Shown: positions 18,213-29,718 of the stretch, piece after piece
Layout: each line of letters opens with the position of its first letter
Position numbering within the stretch: the stretch's first letter is position 1
NCBI GenBank assembly: GCA_025769875.1
Contig: JAGFNK010000151.1
Coordinates: 45,414-109,413, forward strand
Length of the DNA stretch: 64,000 nt
Reading direction: 5' to 3'
DNA from: Russula earlei
Taxonomy: Eukaryota; Basidiomycota; Agaricomycetes; Russulales; Russulaceae
Notes under the pieces: generated by a model
Databases searched by the model: none
The model's input: the letters and a program-made list of their open reading frames with translations, nothing else
Told to the model about the DNA's origin: nothing
Translations under genes and position numbers: made by a program

Positions 18213-20605
18213 CTATCTGACCATGAGTCTATACGCAGAAAAGCCGCCGACAATACCGATCGTCACGAGCACGGCGACGATGGAGGCGAACCACCCATAG
18301 CCGTCGACGCCTTGGCCAGGAACGTGTACGTTCATGCCCCAAATACCTTACGATGATTTATTTATCAACTTAAAAAAGGCGACGGACAAAACGGGGATAC
18401 GGTACCGGTGATAAGGTTCATCGGGATGAGGATTGTACCCAGCGCGGTGAGCTTGGAGAGCACGTCGTTTATCTGGTTGTTCGCGTCCGTCATCTCGATG
18501 CTGATCTGTGCTAGATAGTTTGAGTGTGTGCGTGAGAGAATCTTCTCGTAGTGGTTCAAGCTTTGGGTCATCGTAATCAGGTGGTCTTGGATATCCGAGA
18601 GATAGAGACCCTATAAATGGGCGTAAGACCAAGGCGAAGAGCAAGCGGGGGTAAGGCCACGGAAAGCCAACCGTACAATATCACTTGTCGGCGCAACCTT
18701 CCAGTGTTCATTGCACCGCTTCGCGAGCCCTTTGACGACGTCCGCCTTGTTACCCATGAGCCTGAGCAGGCCCATGACCTTCTTTCGACATCGTCCGATG
18801 CGGCGCAGCATGTCCGTCTGCTCGGTCTCCTTGAGGATGAGCACGAGCTCATCGATGCTGTCGACTTCGTACTCAATGCTCTGGATGAGCGGACCAAAAA
18901 CATCGGTGATGTCGTCGATGAGGGCATATGAGATCCAGTCAGAGGTGACGCTGATGTAGTCCTTGAGCTGTTTGATGCGCCGGCGCACATTTTGTGGGTG
19001 GGGAGTGGGACGGAAGTGAAACTGCGCGAGCGGACGATGAGTATAGCTTTGTCACCCGGTAGGAGAACTACTTCACAGAGAGGATTCCTTCGCGAAAAAC
19101 GATGATGTACATGTTCAATGGCTCTAGGTGTGTTGGGCTGTAAGGGTCCTGATCGAAGCTCCTGAAACAGACGAGATAGTACGTCCGGAAAAGTTCAATC
19201 TTCTCGCGCGCCTCTTCCATCTGAATGTCTTCTGCCGTCAGCGGGTGGATGCCAAAAACCTATTTGCGCATGGTCAAAATTTGAAACCGAACAGGTATGC
19301 ATGACACACCTTCGAGAGCATCTTCATCTCCTCGTCCGTGGGTGAGAGGACGTCGAGCCACCACGTATGTCCCGGGTCTGCCGCCACAAGGTCTTTGTAC
19401 GCAGCACTACCATTCTCGCCTTGAGCCACCTTCATGTCCTCGCGGGGAGTGCGAGCAAATGGATGGGTCGATTGCGGGGCCCGGTGAGGCGCGGGCTGGC
19501 GCTGACCCTGGGAGGGAGCCAGTCCGCCCACACCAGCAAAGAGATCTTCAAACGACTGTCCGTCCGCAGGGAGTTCACTCAGGCTTCTCGCATGAATAGT
19601 TGCGCTCAAAGCGTTAGAGTAGAAGGAGAACCTATATGGTCTGTCGTGGCCGACTCCGCCTCCCGTGGCGGAAGGAAGGTCGGCAAATGAAGGAACCGCA
19701 GAAAGCGGTGGCGCAATTCCGGCAGTCAGGGATGCGGGCGGTGCGCCGGGTAATCCTTCGAAGAGTGCCATCTTACCACCGCCATGACGGCGCGGCAAGG
19801 CATTACTCTGGCTGAGTTTCCGCTCGCGCACAGCGTGAGGTGCTGGCAGACGAAAATCGGCCCCGCTTCCACCGCTCGACATGTCGCCGCTTATACTGAT
19901 CTGCGAGGGTTTGCGCACCCTCAAATGCTGCAAACGATTATCAAGAGTATTTGAAAGTCCAAGCCGCGTCTTCTCTTCCATGGCGAAATCTTCCATAGCT
20001 TCGAAATGGAATCTCTGTTGACCATGGAGGGGGGAAGGTTGATAGAGGGGCAGAGCACCGTCGAACTGGTTTGCGACATCTCGAAGGGAGTCGAGGAGGT
20101 GAGGTTCATGGCTCTGGGCGAGGTGGTGCGCCAGGCCCAAGTCCTGTCGCAAGTCATCTGGTATGAGTGCGCTACGGTAGGGATCTTCGATACGCAGCTG
20201 ACGGGGGATCTCTCCGCGAGCAATTTCCAGCTCCTGCTCCTCCGGTATCGAAAGGGTGGGAAACGTGCTCTCCTCGTGGTGGGTGAGTGTCTCAGGCTCG
20301 CGGTCGAGGTGCTCCCTCATTGTGAGCGGGGAGGCGTCGGGGGAAATAGAAACGGGGCCCTGACGGGCCCGGGAAAGGTGAATGGCCATGTCCACGTCCA
20401 GGGTGCGCTGACGTTCACGAGCGTCGGGGTCCATGGGATTGTAAGAGCGAGAGAGGGTCGGTGACCTTCGAGCCATGGCGGCGGCAGCATCATCACCCAG
20501 GGATGAGCTGATATACCGCGATGGAGATCCGTCATGGTCTTGGCAGACCTGCCCAGGGGACGAAGACATGCCAGTGGTGGGCGTTATGTTGGTCGGGAAA
20601 GACAT
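18213..20605 (-). CDS. CorA-family Mg2+ transporter (Alr1/Mnr2 type)
   Basis: Exons 20605-19310, 19259-19077, 19021-18677, 18610-18406 and 18346-18213 give 720 residues. The CorA/Mrs2/Alr superfamily forms pentameric Mg2+ channels. The hallmark GMN (680-682) follows the first membrane helix and is followed by 'VHVPGQGVDGYGWF' and a second helix, after which the protein stops. The cytoplasmic part has 'GIHPLTAEDI' and a long helical stalk. The first 400 or so residues are Ser/Pro-rich and probably disordered, as in yeast Alr1 and Mnr2. Those act in the plasma membrane and the vacuole respectively, and the sequence does not tell me which applies here. The gene converges with KDM5 (285 bp between stops). 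Confidence 0.93.
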
Positions 20606-20773
20606 TGGACAATGGAAAGGGGATGGGACAGAAATGCTGCCTCAGGCTGATGAAATGCGATTCGAATGTATCATGCAAGGAAGGACGCAGAGACGAAGGG
20701 AGAATGAGCGAAGCAGAGATGGGTTGGCAGCGAGGCCAAGTAAAAATGCGATTTTCATAATAACGTAAGACTA

Positions 20774-22429
20774 TCAAGATTTCGCCAACAACGATATCAC
20801 TTCAACGCCTTGCCGCTCACCTACGAGCGCAACAAGCTCGTCCCCAAAACTCGCCCCATCTCTGGTCACCGCATGCAACCCGCGCAGAGCAAGCCTCTTC
20901 AGATTCCAAAGCACGGCGCCGTCCTCGGCCTCTCCAGCGCAGCCAACATCGGACCGGACGATGTACAGCTTCTGCAGGTTCGGGAGGAGGAGCGCCTTGG
21001 TGGACATCAAGTGGAGAAGGGATGGCATCCCTCGGTGCAGCCGCAAGCTCTGCACCGACTCCAACGCCCGGAACAATGACTCCCAGTGTACGGCCAACAC
21101 ACCCGCGACATCGGTCGTCGCCTGCTCCGCATCGGGCTCTATGACGAGCTCCTGCAGGCGTGTCGTGCGTAGCTGCGCGCACAAGGTTCCCAGATGGAAA
21201 AACGGGCTCGAGTGCTCGAGCAACGTCTCGCGGCGCGGATCGACGGGGCTCCCTCTCCAGTCGATGTGGAACGCAAAGAGCGCGTCGTCCTACGAGGTCG
21301 GAGAGGCGGGGCCCGACGCCGACCGCGTCCATACGCTGAAAGAGCCCCGCGCTGGGCCGCCAGCGACGCGCGCCACGCGGAGGTCACCGTCGTCGGCAGC
21401 AGAGACAGAGTCGCGCGGGACGAGGCCGCGCATCGCCCGGATCAGGCGCGTCCACCGCTCCCAGCTTGGGAGGGCCCACGAGCGCCAAAAGAGATGCCTG
21501 CGCACGGTGGGCGGCGCGTCGATGCGCCGAGAAAGCAGCACGAAGCGGCGCGGCGTCGTGTCCCGGAAGGAGAACAATTGGAGATGCGGCAGCGCCACCG
21601 CGCGAGCCGCAGATCTCGGACCTGGAAACGCGGCACCCTCGTCGTCGTTGTCGTCGTTGTTGTTGTCGTCGGTGTCGTCGTCATCCCACACCGCGCGGCA
21701 GTGCTGCACACGGAGAACCTCGAGTTGCGGCATCGCCCGGAGCGATTCGAGCAGCTCTGGAAGGGCGGTGTCCGAGCCCGTCGTGAAGTCGGTGATGCCT
21801 TTGAGGAGCCAGAGCGGCGCCCGGATGCACGTGTCGGCGGCGAAGGTCAGGCGCCGCAGGTGTGGGGCCTTGCTGCCGAAAAGGGTTTCGGGAAGGTCGA
21901 CGGGCGGACCGCTGTCGTAGATCGAGAGAGTCAGTGCCTCGAGCGGCGACGGGCTGCGGAGGTGATCAAGGACGCGGAGGATATCCGCGCGGAGGCCGAC
22001 GAGGCGGAGAGTGCGTATCCTCGACGCGACGAATAACAGCTCCGAAGCGGCGAGTGGGTGGAGACCGCCGTCCGGTGACGAGGTGCTGACGCGAATGTCG
22101 ACACGGACGGGAAGTGGCGCGGAGCGTTCCATCATCGCCCGGGCCCATGAGATGGATAGGCTGGGGGTGATCAAGGACCAGAGTTGGTGCAGGCCCAGCG
22201 CCGCGAAGCGCCATTGACGACAAACGTGAGTGACGGCGATCCAGCGTGGACGAAGAGGTGGACGAGTAGTGGATAGGCGATCGACGACATCTGACGCGTT
22301 CAGCTCTGCCAACTGCAGAAAGATGGCCTGGAGAAGCTCGATGGGAAGCTGATGAGCGATGGGCCTTTGCGTATACCGGTGAGCGTGGATGGAATAAGGA
22401 TCGAATTGAACGTTCGACGTACGAGGCAC
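20774..22429 (-). CDS. F-box protein
   Basis: Two exons (22429-21335 and 21289-20774) separated by a 45-nt intron give 536 residues. Near residues 25-75 lies an F-box: 'IAHQLPIELLQAIFLQL', then 'WIAVTHVCRQWRFAALG' and 'LWSLI'. The F-box docks proteins on Skp1 in SCF ubiquitin ligases. The remainder has leucine-rich, irregular repeats of the kind common in Agaricomycete F-box families, where F-box proteins are greatly expanded. The target is unknown. An Asp/Asn-rich run (about residues 250-265) sits in the middle. It lies 168 bp downstream of the CorA start on the same strand. Confidence 0.8.
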
Positions 22430-23154
22430 CCTTCCAGAGAGTAAAGGCAGCCTTCAAGCTAACCATCGCGAGAGAACAGAGCGGTGAGGTGGCCTGTTGA
22501 ACTGTCGGTTGACGTGTTCTTGTTGTACAACGGAGAAGGTAACGCGCAACATTGGAATATCAAAGTACACGTATATTGTGTACGTGGCGACTGCGATCCC
22601 CAAATTTACGACATCACCCCCCTCACGAACGTAGATAGCACCGCAGCATTTATGGCTGTGCCCTTCGACCCATTGGCGCACGGGCCTGACCCAATTGAAC
22701 CCCCCTCGGCAGCCCTTTGACCTCCTCGATCGCAGACTGTCGCAGCTCGCTCTCCCTTCGCTCAAAGGGCGAAAGTGAGGAGGATAGCCCAGAGCGTGGT
22801 TGTGGGCATGCCGCAAAGATCAAAGGGGATATGATGCGTGGGGCAGAACAATCGATATCAGGGCTGGACCAGCATCGGATTACGCGTCGTTGTCTCCGTT
22901 GTCCAGGATGATGAAATGGTGTCTTGTCCTCGTGTGACCCTGCAGTAGCCAAAAACGTTGTGACCAACGACCCAGGGCTTCGGACTGACGTTGAGGATCA
23001 CGGAAATCTGTTTCACGCATATGCTTCAAACAAGATACAAAAGAAAGGTCAATCGGATATAGATTCCCTGGTGCTACATGGATGGTTAGAACTGAAAGCT
23101 ACATTTACGACAAGAACGAAAGCGTGTCATGATTGACTGATGGGCGGCAACAGT
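22430..23154. other. Intergenic; no gene seen
   Basis: Only short frames without recognisable content. It separates the F-box start from the 3' end of the second 14-3-3 gene. Confidence 0.5.
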
Positions 23155-24206
23155 CTACCTCTTTTCGGTGGCCTCTTCCCGTAGACCCTCTAGGAAAGGC
23201 ATCCGTCAGAACGACTTCCTCAAGAAAAGGCTGTACGCACCATCCTGCAACATCTCGGCAGACCATAGGATGATGTCGTCCCTCAACAAATGCAAAATCA
23301 TCAACGAGTCGCGGAACGTATGCTCCGGCGTGGCGTGCATGGCACCGACGGCCTCGTCGAACGCATGTTTTGCGAGGTGGCACGCGCGCTCGGGGCTTCG
23401 GCGGACATCATGGAAGTATACGGAAAAGTTGAGCGCGACGCCGAGGCGCGTCGGGTGCCATGATGGCAGCGTGCCGAACGCGTGCTTATATGAAGCCTTG
23501 TACGCCTCCAGAGCGAGCTGCGCCGCGTGCTCCCGCTCCTGACGTCGCGCGAATTCTGCGAGGTACCGGTAGTAGTCGCCCTGCCTGTACGCCGCGCCCC
23601 AAAGGAGAGTTTCGCAATCAGGAATGGCTCGTGGGCGAAAGAGGGAGGGAAGGCGGGGGAGGGGGGGGAGGGGGGGGGGGAAGGAGAGACGTGCATCTTG
23701 AGGTAAAAGACGCGCTCCTCGCCGGCTTCCGCCGCAGGGACTAGATGCTGGTCGAGGAGACCGAGGAGATCCCTGCACGCGTCTGCAAGCTCGAGCTCGA
23801 TCTTCTCGCGCTGGCGTCGGATGAGCGCCTGCTCGTGCAGAGTCGCGCGACCGCTGGCCGTCTCTTGCTTCTCGATGCCGTCGACCGTGCGCCAGCTGGT
23901 GCGCAGGGTGCCCGTGACGTGCTTGAACGCGATGGACAGGAGGTTGCGTTCCTCCATGTTCAGGCGCGCGTCGGAGTAGGAGATGGTGGACTTGAGCTGC
24001 TTGATCACGTCTTTTCCGCAAAGATGAGAAATGAGCGGGGAGGACGCAAAAATTCGGAGAGTGTCTAACGCGCACCGTCCCATCGCTCGGCTTGTTCGGC
24101 GAGCTTGGCGAGCGTCAGGCAGTCCGCGCGGTTCGTTTTCGTGTTGACCTTCTGCGAGTGAGGTGAACGCGAGCACGGAGAGAAAGAACCGACGTACGGG
24201 AGACAT
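23155..24206 (-). CDS. Divergent second 14-3-3 protein
   Basis: Exons 24206-24198 (9 nt), 24151-24076, 24010-23691, 23580-23241 and 23189-23155 give 259 residues. Family motifs remain: '[14 protein letters not shown]', 'MEERNLLSIAFKHVTGTLRTSWR', 'GDYYRYLAEF' and 'DDIILWSAEM'. It differs from the copy at 9142 in many helix positions and has an extra first intron after a 9-nt coding exon. The first intron of the 9142 gene and the one after 'ERWD' here sit at the same position and phase. The third intron (23581-23690) runs through a long C-rich tract. It can be read GT-AG (one His before GDYY), or GC-AG at exactly the paralogue's position (one Gln). Client preference cannot be inferred. Confidence 0.88.
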
Positions 24207-24613
24207 GGCGCCTGGATAGAGTAAAGTGGGAGGAAAAAGGGAAACCTCGACGTTTAGGGCCCAGAGCCGCCTCTTCAACATTTTATGAAGGCCCGGCTGC
24301 CTCCTGGAACCAGGGCTGGGGTGGGGCACGGGGCATGTGGACAAAAACGTGTGGAGCTCATGCCCTTGGCTTGGTACGATGTGGAAATCCGCCCAACACA
24401 ACACCGCACCGCCTAGTCTTTCGATGAACGTCATCGCCGCGCTCGCCATTTACCCCCGTTTCGTTGCTGGTCAGAGGGCAGATTTCGGGGTCTGGCCCCA
24501 ACCCAGAATGAATGATCCAAGTGTACTGGGCAGTGCAAGACAGATATCGACATAGGTACACGCAAACGCGTCTGTTGCCCCTCCCCGCAGCTCCCAACCA
24601 CCCACCGGCTTAG
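24207..24613. other. Intergenic; upstream of the second 14-3-3
   Basis: No gene is seen. It holds the 5' flank of the 14-3-3 gene and the 3' flank of the aminotransferase, both on the minus strand. Confidence 0.5.
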
Positions 24614-26676
24614 CTAGACACGGCAGAATTCTCGAAGCGTCTTCGCAAATATCTTCACACCCCGCCGCGTTGTCTCCGCCTACGTACCCCGATTCCGGTC
24701 ACGTCAGTTAGCAAATGATAAAGGACGCGCGGTACGCAAACAGGAACCGCACTCACATCCGACGGGGTGTAACTCAGGCGCGTGTGGCCGATGTGATGGT
24801 CTGCCGCGGAAGAAGGCAAGCTGTCTGTCTTGTGCGTCTCAGGGAGGAAGAACCAGCCAGGAGCAGTAAGTACGCCTGCGTCGGCCAGGCGAGTAAAGAA
24901 CTGGCGTTCGGGAGTGACCACCGAGCCATCCTCATCCGTCTGATTGGGGACGTCCCCGAAGTACAGCTCCATCCAGACGAACATTCCCGCCGACGGGGGT
25001 ACGAAGGACAACAACGGGCGCGGTTTCTCCTTGTCCATGCTACCACGACGGTATGCGGAAAACACTATCGTCATTTGGTCCCCTGCGGCAACCCAAGCGC
25101 CAGGAACCGCCGAGGCGGGGGTTGGCACCACGTCAAACTCCTCCATTAGGCAGTCGACGAAAAAGTCGCGCCGGAGCTTGTATTGCGTGCGTAGACCACG
25201 CAACCAGCGGACGTACCCATCGAAGGTCCACCGCGAGAGGAGAGCCACGACGAGCGCTTGGCTGAGCCCGCATGGACTCATCGTCGACACCTCACCGATA
25301 CGTTCCAGCCGCTCTGCGAAGAGTGGGCTGCATGTAAACCAGCCGAGCCGCACGCCTGGTGCGATCGTCTATGGAACACATTCCTAAGTGAAAGAGGATG
25401 TGAAAGGGACTGAAGCACCTTGGAAAAGGTATCAAGCCGGATGACGCGCCCTTGCGTGTCAACTCTGAGGTAAGTGGGAACGAGGCTTGCAATGAAGCGC
25501 GCAATGTCTTCACCCGCCGCAGACTCGCGCTCGGCCTTGCGCAGTGACTTTGGCACAAATTCGCCCACTTGAAGGAAATAGTACGGGTCATCCTCTGCTA
25601 TGATAATATCTGGCAACGCGCTCTTAAATTAAACCCAAAAATGGCAGGACGAGGCCAGACCGTATTGGACGCAAAGGTCGTAAATGGCCTTCTTGCGCTC
25701 GAGCCCCAAAGTCTGGCGTAGGCATCAGATTAGAACGGTTTCCGGGATTACATGCTGCCACATACGACACCCGTCGGGTTCTGACCCACAGGGACGGTGT
25801 ATATTACTCTCGGCCTAATTCTCGGATGTCAGCGTGCAGATGAGGACCAAGGAAAGTCTGCACACCTCGGACCGTCGCGCTCAACATCCCAACCAGCAAG
25901 GATCTCTCTGAGAGCGTCAGGGCGCATACCTTGACCATCCATTGGGACAGCTTTCCAACGCGCACCAATCGGGCGGGCACTCGCAAGCGCCGAGGGGTAC
26001 GTCCACTCCTCAACAAGGAGCGTGTCTCCCGGATTGAGCAGTAGTTTGGCGACGCGGCTCCATCTGGGCCCACCGTCTTTGGTCAGCAAGTACCCAAAGA
26101 TTGCAGCCGGGTGGCCGCGAGGGCAGACGCCGAGAAGAGGTCGCACCCGTCCGTATTGCCTGCATGGGCGAGCGTAGTCCAGTCATCATACGCAGGAGCG
26201 TATATGCGCTGTGTAAACTCGCGGACGAACGCCTGAGTGGGTTGGAGACCCGTCACTGGGCCGTACTGCAACGCCTTTGAGAGGTTGAGCCCTCCGTCAC
26301 CCTGACGTGGTTCACGAGGGATTTGGACATGTGTGGTATCACCCTTGCTGGCACCGAAGAGGCGCCAGAGCCATCCGAACGGTGAAGAGGAGACAGGAGA
26401 CGTTGCGGATCGCGGAGGGTCGAGTGGGAATGCGTCAGCGAGTGGGACTTGTGCAGAAACTGACGTAAAAGGGAAGTATTCGGGACTGGGCAGACCTGGA
26501 AACGGTGAGAACAATGTTGAGAAAGCAAGGCGATAAGAAAAGAACGGACCACCAGCAAAGGGAATCAAATCCTTGCCGTAATACTTCTGCAGACCTTTGA
26601 GGGGGGAGAGGGCATGTCTACGCGCCAGGTCAGAAAGGTGGTGGGAGTGGTCGACGGCCTTTTTCTCTGAAGACAT
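24614..26676 (-). CDS. ARO8: Aminotransferase, aromatic / 2-aminoadipate type
   Basis: Exons 26676-26550, 26495-26147, 26063-25866, 25814-25766, 25712-25661, 25609-25419, 25368-24757 and 24679-24614 give 547 residues. It is a fold-type I PLP enzyme of the Aro8/Aro9/KAT group, which moves amino groups between aromatic amino acids or 2-aminoadipate and 2-oxo acids. Visible motifs: 'GGLPSPEYFPF' (substrate loop), 'GNTDGW', 'QNPTG' (236-240), 'EDDPYYF', the PLP lysine K322 in 'DTFSKTIAPGVRLGW', and the substrate-carboxylate arginine R519 in 'HTRLSY'. The last 66-nt exon restores the usual C-terminal helix; without splicing, the frame ends in an unrelated Arg-rich tail. The start is the ATG giving 'MSSEKKAVDHSHHLS'; the frame stays open upstream into the tRNA gene. 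Confidence 0.92.
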
Positions 26677-26787
26677 GATAAGGTGGGGAGCGAGGGAAGG
26701 AGAACGGCTGGGGCTGACATGGCCATGGCCGAGCTTGTTAAGTAAAAAGAAGGCGAAGCGAAGGAATGAATAAAAAAGGTTTCCCAA

Positions 26788-26870
26788 TACCCCCGCCGGG
26801 ACTCGAACCCGGAACCTCCAGATGCCCGTTGTATAGAAGTCTGACGTCATAACCATTAGACAACGAGGGC
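26788..26870 (-). tRNA. trnR-UCU: tRNA-Arg (UCU) with a 10-nt intron
   Basis: On the minus strand the acceptor arms GCCCTCG and CGGGGGT pair (two G-U pairs). The D arm is GTC...GAC, the anticodon stem TCAGA/TCTGG, and the T arm CCGGG TTCGAGT CCCGG. The anticodon loop reads CTTCTA, giving anticodon UCU, and a 10-nt insert lies between positions 37 and 38, the usual place for eukaryotic tRNA introns. Mature length is 73 nt including the discriminator A. The internal A and B boxes for RNA polymerase III are the D and T arms. It lies only 112 bp upstream of the aminotransferase start codon, on the same strand. Confidence 0.95.
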
Positions 26871-27019
26871 CACCTTTGAAATCTCAACATTGCCATACAT
26901 CATGGCACCACACATCCTTTTTCGCTCGTCGTGCTTATCTTATCTAATCTATGTAATCATAACTTCATACCTTTAAATCTTCGTAAAATCTTCGCAACAA
27001 GTGAACGACGACAACCCCG

Positions 27020-28534
27020 ATGTCAGAGCCAGACCCGGCGCCCGCGCCCGCGCCCAAAGGTATTCTTCTCAAAGCTGACACCATCGCCGAGCCCTTCCTC
27101 GCCGAGGTGAAAGCGGCCTTGGTCAATAGCTCACGCTCGCGTCCGCCAAAGCTTGTCGGTATCCTCGCCACCTCAAATGGGCCCAGCCGGTCCTACGCAG
27201 AATTTACGCGCAAGCAGTGCGTTTCACTGGGTATCGAGTTTGAGCTGCGTCAAGTCGGTGTAGCGCTCAATGCTCCTGCAAGTCATGAGTCAGATGTTGG
27301 CAATGCGGATGGTGACGGTGTTGAGGAAGCGATCATCGATGCCAACGCGGACGATACCGTTGATGGGATAATGGTGCGATCGCACTTATCCCAGCCTTTA
27401 GAACTCTGTGTAACCGCATATCCAGGTTTATTATCCAATTTTTGGCAAGGAGCAGGTCAGCCAGCAGCCAGCTTGCAGCCCATCCGAGCTCCCGGTGTTA
27501 CACCGCGGGCTTACCGTCTCTGTGTTTATCACTCCAGGACCACTACTTGCAGCAGATCGTTTCCCCCTTCAAGGACGTCGAGGGCCTAAATTATAAGTTT
27601 CACTACAATCTCTATCACAAGTGTGTCGCCTCTTCGATCCCTTCCCTCATCGAACGATTCGATCGTACTTTCACCAGCATTCGGTATCTTGAACCTAAAT
27701 CTCTCCTCGCCTCTTCTCCCTCGCTCGCTCATATTCCCGCACCACTCAAAGACGACGTGCCACCACCCGGAACCGTCAAGTCGATCTTGCCCTGCACGCC
27801 ACTGGGCGTCGTGAAAGCGCTCGAGCGCGTCGGGGTGTACAATGTACTCCTGCCATACGGCGACCGTGCATACGGCCGCACGATCACCGTCATCAACAGG
27901 TACGTGACCACCCCGCTGCCTCTCTTCCATGCACCTTGCGCATCCTGCTCCCGCGACCTGGCGATTCCCAGATCGGAAGTCGTCGGGCGTCCGCTTGGCG
28001 CTCTCCTCGCGAACGACGGCGCACGCGTCTTCTCCGTCGATATCGACTCGATCCAGGAGTACACCAAGCGGACCCGCAGTGTCCACCTCTTCTGCTAAAG
28101 GAGAGGAACGAGCCGCGCGGCGCGCGTATCACCGGCACCACGTAGTGCGCCCTGCGCCGCCTGAGTTTGACCTCATGCAATGCCTTGCGGTTTCGGATGT
28201 CGTCGTGTCGGCAGTACCGAGTGCGACGTACAAGGTCCCCACGGCCGCGCTGAAGGACGGGTGTGTGTGCGTGAATGTTGCCGCAGACAAGAATTTTGAG
28301 GCGGACGTGCGAGACAAGGTGTGCTCTTCATCGCCGTTTTCTCCTGTTTCCTGGGTTCATGTTCATTGCATTTTCTGTAGGCATCGCTGTACATCCCTGC
28401 CGTAGGAAAGGTGACGATTCTGATGCTTCTGCGTAATCTGTGAGCTCCTCTCGTGAAACGCGCTGGGTCTCGCTCATCCGATCCAAAGGTTACGACTGCT
28501 TCAGTACCAAGACCTGCTCAATGAGACGTCCTAG
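27020..28534 (+). CDS. MTD1: NAD+-dependent methylenetetrahydrofolate dehydrogenase
   Basis: Exons 27020-27373, 27426-27455 (30 nt), 27538-27620, 27678-27899, 27972-28318, 28381-28439 and 28489-28534 give about 379 residues. It oxidises 5,10-methylene-THF to methenyl-THF with NAD+ in cytosolic one-carbon metabolism. It matches the monofunctional Mtd1 family rather than bifunctional FolD: 'YYPIFGKEQDHYLQQIV', 'KSILPCTPLGVVKALE', 'INRSEVVGRPLGALL', 'HHVVRP', 'SDVVVSAVP', 'CVNVAADKNF' and 'IPAVGKVT'. The NAD-binding half starts near 'VGRP'. One extra base near 28072 shifts the frame inside 'EYTKR(P)AVSTSSAKG'; removing it closes the CDS exactly. An intron there is ruled out (22 nt at most). It converges with Orm. 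Confidence 0.92.
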
Positions 28535-28760
28535 TTTACCACTGGAAGAGAATGTTGGACGCCTGGCTGAGGACTTGACCTAGAGAAATCATGGATGCAA
28601 TTCCTCGAGAAAAAGAGCCGAATAACGCGTTGTGCATGTTTTAGAAACAACCAGCTGGATGGATAACTAGCCCAGACGTGAGATTACTCCTGAAGTGTCC
28701 CATCTCTTCTAGAACCTCTCCTCCCTCCCTCCCTCCCCTCCTCGTTTCTCTGTCACCGAC

Positions 28761-29718
28761 TCACAGGAATTGCGCCTCTGTTATGCGAAGCTCGGGTAGC
28801 GCACGGAAGGAGTCTGGTGGCGTCTCGGTTCCGGATATGTTGCTCATGGGGGTGGCATCGCCAGATGAATGAGTAGGGAAGAGGATACGTAAGCGCTGGC
28901 GATGCGCCTCACATCCGATCACCGGTTGTCAGCCCGGCATTGTGCGGCAACAGATTGCACAACGTACAATAGGCAGCTTGGGCACAAGTGCAAATATTAG
29001 GGCCGATAGGTTGATGGCGAATAGCCACGGGTCATAATTCGTGTAATGTGTCGAAAGCAGGAAACTGTTTGAGATTTCAGTCGTGTGTTCCTTGGGATAG
29101 GAAAGGAGTGATTGGAAACACACAGGCCAACGGGAACGGAGAAGAGCCACTTTTTCGACGGCGTATTCTGCGCACCGCCATCAATCTGTTCCCAAAGGGT
29201 GAGGTCATCGTACGCGCCACCGTGTAGCTCACTGCCGAAAGGGATGCCCGTTACCCAATGAAACATGAGGTACGAGCACTAGAAGACTCAGTTCAGTACG
29301 AGCGTCTGATGGAGACAGGTAGAGAGCCATGGGATAATAGGGACAGAGACGCACGGCGAGATAGGACAGGTTCACTGCTGTCCAGGAGAAGTTTTGAGTA
29401 ATGCCGGGAATGGCGTCGATGACGACCTTTCCCGTTGCGATGAGCACGACATGAATCATCCATGCACCTACAACGGGCGAGCGGGGGTGTCAACATCGAC
29501 GTCAATGCCATATGGTGAAGGAATATGCCTTTACGGTTGACCCATTCGGCGTTGATGTTGGCGTATGCTGCCTGGTCGAGCGTCTCTTCGGTTGAACTGT
29601 CCACATGTTCGACTTTGAGGATGCTGTTGCTACGGCCGCGTGTATGAACTGGGTTGTTCTTGTTGTGGTGTAGTGAAAGGCCGGGTAGCTTGATGCTGGA
29701 GGGGTTGAGACCGCTCAT
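28761..29718 (-). CDS. ORM1: Orm/ORMDL family regulator of sphingolipid synthesis
   Basis: Exons 29718-29529, 29467-29355, 29278-29124, 29064-28968 and 28907-28761 give 233 residues. Orm proteins sit in the ER membrane, bind serine palmitoyltransferase and restrain the first step of sphingolipid synthesis. The core is unmistakable: 'NINAEWVNRKGAWMIHVV', 'NFSWTAVNLSYL', 'SYLMFHWVTGIPF', 'GGAYDDLTLWEQIDGGAQ-TPSKKWLF' and 'STHYTNYD', with hydrophobic segments between them. The N-terminal 'RGRSNS' looks like the Ypk-kinase type site that relieves inhibition in yeast. The first intron starts with GC, not GT; only this choice restores 'NRKGAW'. The C-terminal tail after 'HRQRLRI' is less certain. 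The start at 29718 avoids overlap with the divergent gene. Confidence 0.93.

Noticed and set aside
20961..22036. Long plus-strand frames (319 and 280 residues) across the F-box gene
   Set aside because: They are Arg/Ala/Gly-rich shadows of GC-rich codons. The minus strand carries the recognisable F-box domain and a clean intron.
26677..26856. Extending the aminotransferase start into the tRNA gene
   Set aside because: The extra residues would be encoded by the tRNA. The ATG at 26676 gives a normal N-terminus.
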